From Saprospiraceae bacterium (GTDB taxonomy: Bacteria; Bacteroidota; Bacteroidia; Chitinophagales; Saprospiraceae), in the NCBI GenBank assembly GCA_019187225.1, contig JABAQQ010000027.1:69766-133765 (forward strand): 64,000 nucleotides of DNA, in the 5' to 3' direction. A program made the position numbers and the translations under genes. Every line of letters begins with the position of its first letter. The first letter of the stretch is position 1. Shown in pieces: positions 62,933 to 64,000 of the stretch. A model generated the notes under the pieces. That model saw only the letters and a list, made by a program, of their open reading frames with translations, had not been told where the DNA came from and made no database searches.

Positions 62933-63673
62933 TCATTCGCCGAAGAAAGCCTCCGCCTTTTTTTCCAGTTCGGACATGGGGAATACATCTTTCAGCTTGT
63001 ACTCGAATTTTACCTGGCCATTATTGCCGAAAGTTTTGCGGTAATACACCAGTCCCAATCCTTTGGCGTACCACTCTTCCCCCCGGCCCCTGAGCATTTC
63101 ATCGCCTCCTTTCCGGGTTCCGATGGATTCGAGCAATCCAAAACGGATGCAGGTATACGTTTCGCCTTTGAATTCGAAAGCCGGGGCATCGCCGAGGAAA
63201 ATCCGGCGTCTGGTGAGGTAAATTGTCGTGGAAGGATCCGTTACCGGCTCGTAATGAAGGCTGAAAAGGTAGATGCCTACGGAGTCTTTCACCCGGAATG
63301 GATAAACCTCCGGAGATTCGATGGCGGCATTCGTCTGGATTTGTTTGCCGGTTTCAAGGTCTGCATCGTATAAGGAATATTCACTTGCGATGATGCCTTT
63401 ATCGGTGATCTTTTCCCGGATGATCTGGCCTATTTGAAAATGGTCGTTGTAATAAGTACCTGCCAAAAACAGTCCGCTGTCGCGCTCGAAGGTTTTGTAA
63501 TACCGGTATTCGGGCGATGAAGAATCACCTTGCGCAAGGTCGTATTCATACACCTGCCCTCTCCGCAGTTCTTCCACCGGAAAATAATATTCGCGGATAT
63601 TGCGCTTGCCGTCTCCCACGCACGCAGCAGCGAATACCAGACACAAAACACCAAAACCAACCCGGAAATACAT
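62933..63673 (-). CDS. Lipoprotein of unknown function
   Basis: The 246-residue product has a lipobox (FAAAC, Cys18) and mixed beta-rich sequence (YYFPVEELRRGQVYEYDL, YRYYKTFERDSGLFLAGTYY, VYPFRVKDSVGIYLFSLHY, FEFKGETYTCIRFG). I do not recognise the family. It ends 18 bases from ruvA in convergent orientation. The upstream spacer carries copy 2 of the dispersed repeat. Confidence 0.65.
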   Translation of the reverse strand: MYFRVGFGVLCLVFAAACVGDGKRNIREYYFPVEELRRGQVYEYDLAQGDSSSPEYRYYKTFERDSGLFLAGTYYNDHFQIGQIIREKITDKGIIASEYSLYDADLETGKQIQTNAAIESPEVYPFRVKDSVGIYLFSLHYEPVTDPSTTIYLTRRRIFLGDAPAFEFKGETYTCIRFGLLESIGTRKGGDEMLRGRGEEWYAKGLGLVYYRKTFGNNGQVKFEYKLKDVFPMSELEKKAEAFFGE

Positions 63674-63690
63674 GAATAATAATGGGTTTT

Positions 63691-63798
63691 TAAGTACATG
63701 GACAATGGATTTTTGACATTGGACATTTGACCAAATGATTGGTTGTCAGGGTCAAACGTCCAATGTCAAATGTCAATTTATTTTGTCCGCATACTTAC
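63691..63798 (-). repeat. Dispersed ~105-bp intergenic repeat, copy 2
   Basis: In inverse orientation to the copy at 3757-3861. Inside, TTGACATTGGACATTTGACC and GGTCAAACGTCCAATGTCAA pair over about 20 bases with one mismatch around a 17-base loop, so this is a hairpin-forming element. Confidence 0.75.
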
Positions 63799-63871
63799 TG
63801 CAAAAATAAGTGAAAAGGTCAACCTGTTAACCCGCCAATCCGTTAACCCGCCAACCTTCAAATCCTTTTCG

Positions 63872-63879
63872 TACCTTTG
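63872..63879 (+). promoter_or_regulatory. Bacteroidota-type -7 element (TACCTTTG)
   Basis: TACCTTTG matches TAnnTTTG and lies about 70 bases upstream of the gene starting at 63949. A -33 TTG is not clear. Confidence 0.4.
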
Positions 63880-63948
63880 CGAAAAGTTTACCGACCGTTG
63901 CTTCCTCATCTGTTCAATAACCAACCCGAACCTGACTCCGGCTCCGTC

Positions 63949-64000
63949 ATGCCCGAAGTAAAATTATTTTCTTGCTCCGCTTCCCACGATCTGGCCAAAG
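63949..64000 (+). CDS. prs: Probable ribose-phosphate pyrophosphokinase, 3' partial
   Basis: The visible ATG frame reads MPEVKLFSCSASHDLAK up to the right edge. The VK(L/I)FS start followed by a short polar loop and a DLA-type helix matches the N terminus of PRPP synthetases, which make 5-phosphoribosyl diphosphate for nucleotide synthesis. Only 17 codons are visible, so this is tentative. A promoter-like TACCTTTG precedes it. Confidence 0.5.
   Translation, partial: MPEVKLFSCSASHDLAK

Noticed and set aside
63743-63961. 72-codon plus-strand frame near the right edge
   Set aside because: It is made mostly of the dispersed repeat and overlaps the likely prs start in another frame.
1-64000. CRISPR arrays, tRNA, rRNA, transposase or reverse transcriptase genes
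   Set aside because: None was visible on reading the proteins and repeats; repeats found are heptamer arrays, hairpins and TPR-coding units, without direct-repeat/spacer structure.

Overview
The window looks like a chromosomal segment of a Bacteroidota bacterium, most likely of the Saprospiria type (Lewinella/Haliscomenobacter-like). This placement is inferred from gene families, not from a search. The supporting signs are two SusC/SusD pairs, several secreted proteins ending in type IX secretion (T9SS) C-terminal sorting domains, a Bacteroidota-style LptD, lipoproteins with a Cys close to the signal peptide, and promoter-like -7 elements of the TAnnTTTG form. Most of the window is moderately GC-rich. 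The first 2.2 kb is strikingly AT-rich and holds a STAND-type NTPase that looks acquired.

Layout. 1-2.2 kb: STAND NTPase with a Schlafen/AlbA_2-like N terminus, cut by the left edge. 2.2-10.6 kb: a lipoprotein with a sialidase-like Asp box, a Crp/Fnr regulator, an alpha/beta hydrolase, a Crp remnant, two small membrane proteins, a Gfo/Idh/MocA oxidoreductase, a Ca2+/Na+ antiporter and PruA, whose leader carries a perfect 37-bp inverted repeat. 10.8-13.3 kb: an accessory patch with a DUF433/DUF5615 toxin-antitoxin pair, an internally deleted SUMF1 gene with an Asn-rich tract like a diversity-generating retroelement repeat, a Uma2-type protein, then coaD. 13.5-19 kb: small envelope proteins, a TPR protein and a PstS-like lipoprotein. 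19.2-23.7 kb: SusD/SusC pair. 24.6-29.3 kb: T9SS cargo, including a tyrosinase-like/beta-helix fusion, and an orphan sorting domain. 29.4-43.9 kb: mostly housekeeping (lptD, amidase, MCE/MlaD, OsmC, 5'-nucleotidase, acetoacetyl-CoA synthetase, FkbM methyltransferase, lipA). 44-54 kb: methyltransferase, small membrane protein, then five co-oriented genes for a secreted metacaspase, a secreted TPR-CHAT protease, an ECF sigma factor, a membrane TPR protein with an anti-sigma-like N terminus, and a secreted gluzincin. 54.2-59 kb: second SusC/SusD pair. 59.3-64 kb: lon, a decayed antitoxin/PIN pair, ruvA, a lipoprotein and the start of a probable prs.

The best candidate for an undescribed system is the 45.2-54.0 kb protease/sigma cluster. 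It places two caspase-clan proteases next to an ECF sigma/anti-sigma-like pair, recalling in outline the protease-sigma logic of type III CRISPR accessory systems, but there is no CRISPR here and the proteases carry signal peptides. The second candidate is the SUMF1 remnant with the AAC/AAT tracts, which reads without a stop into the antitoxin gene.

The window is also rich in small repeats. Heptanucleotide arrays (ACCGTCC/GGTGGAC, TCCGAAA, AACCAAC) lie in gene leaders and, in two cases, in frame inside genes. A dispersed repeat of about 105 bp is present twice in opposite orientation near the two window ends, and several long inverted-repeat elements sit between genes. I saw no rRNA, tRNA, CRISPR array, transposase or reverse transcriptase.
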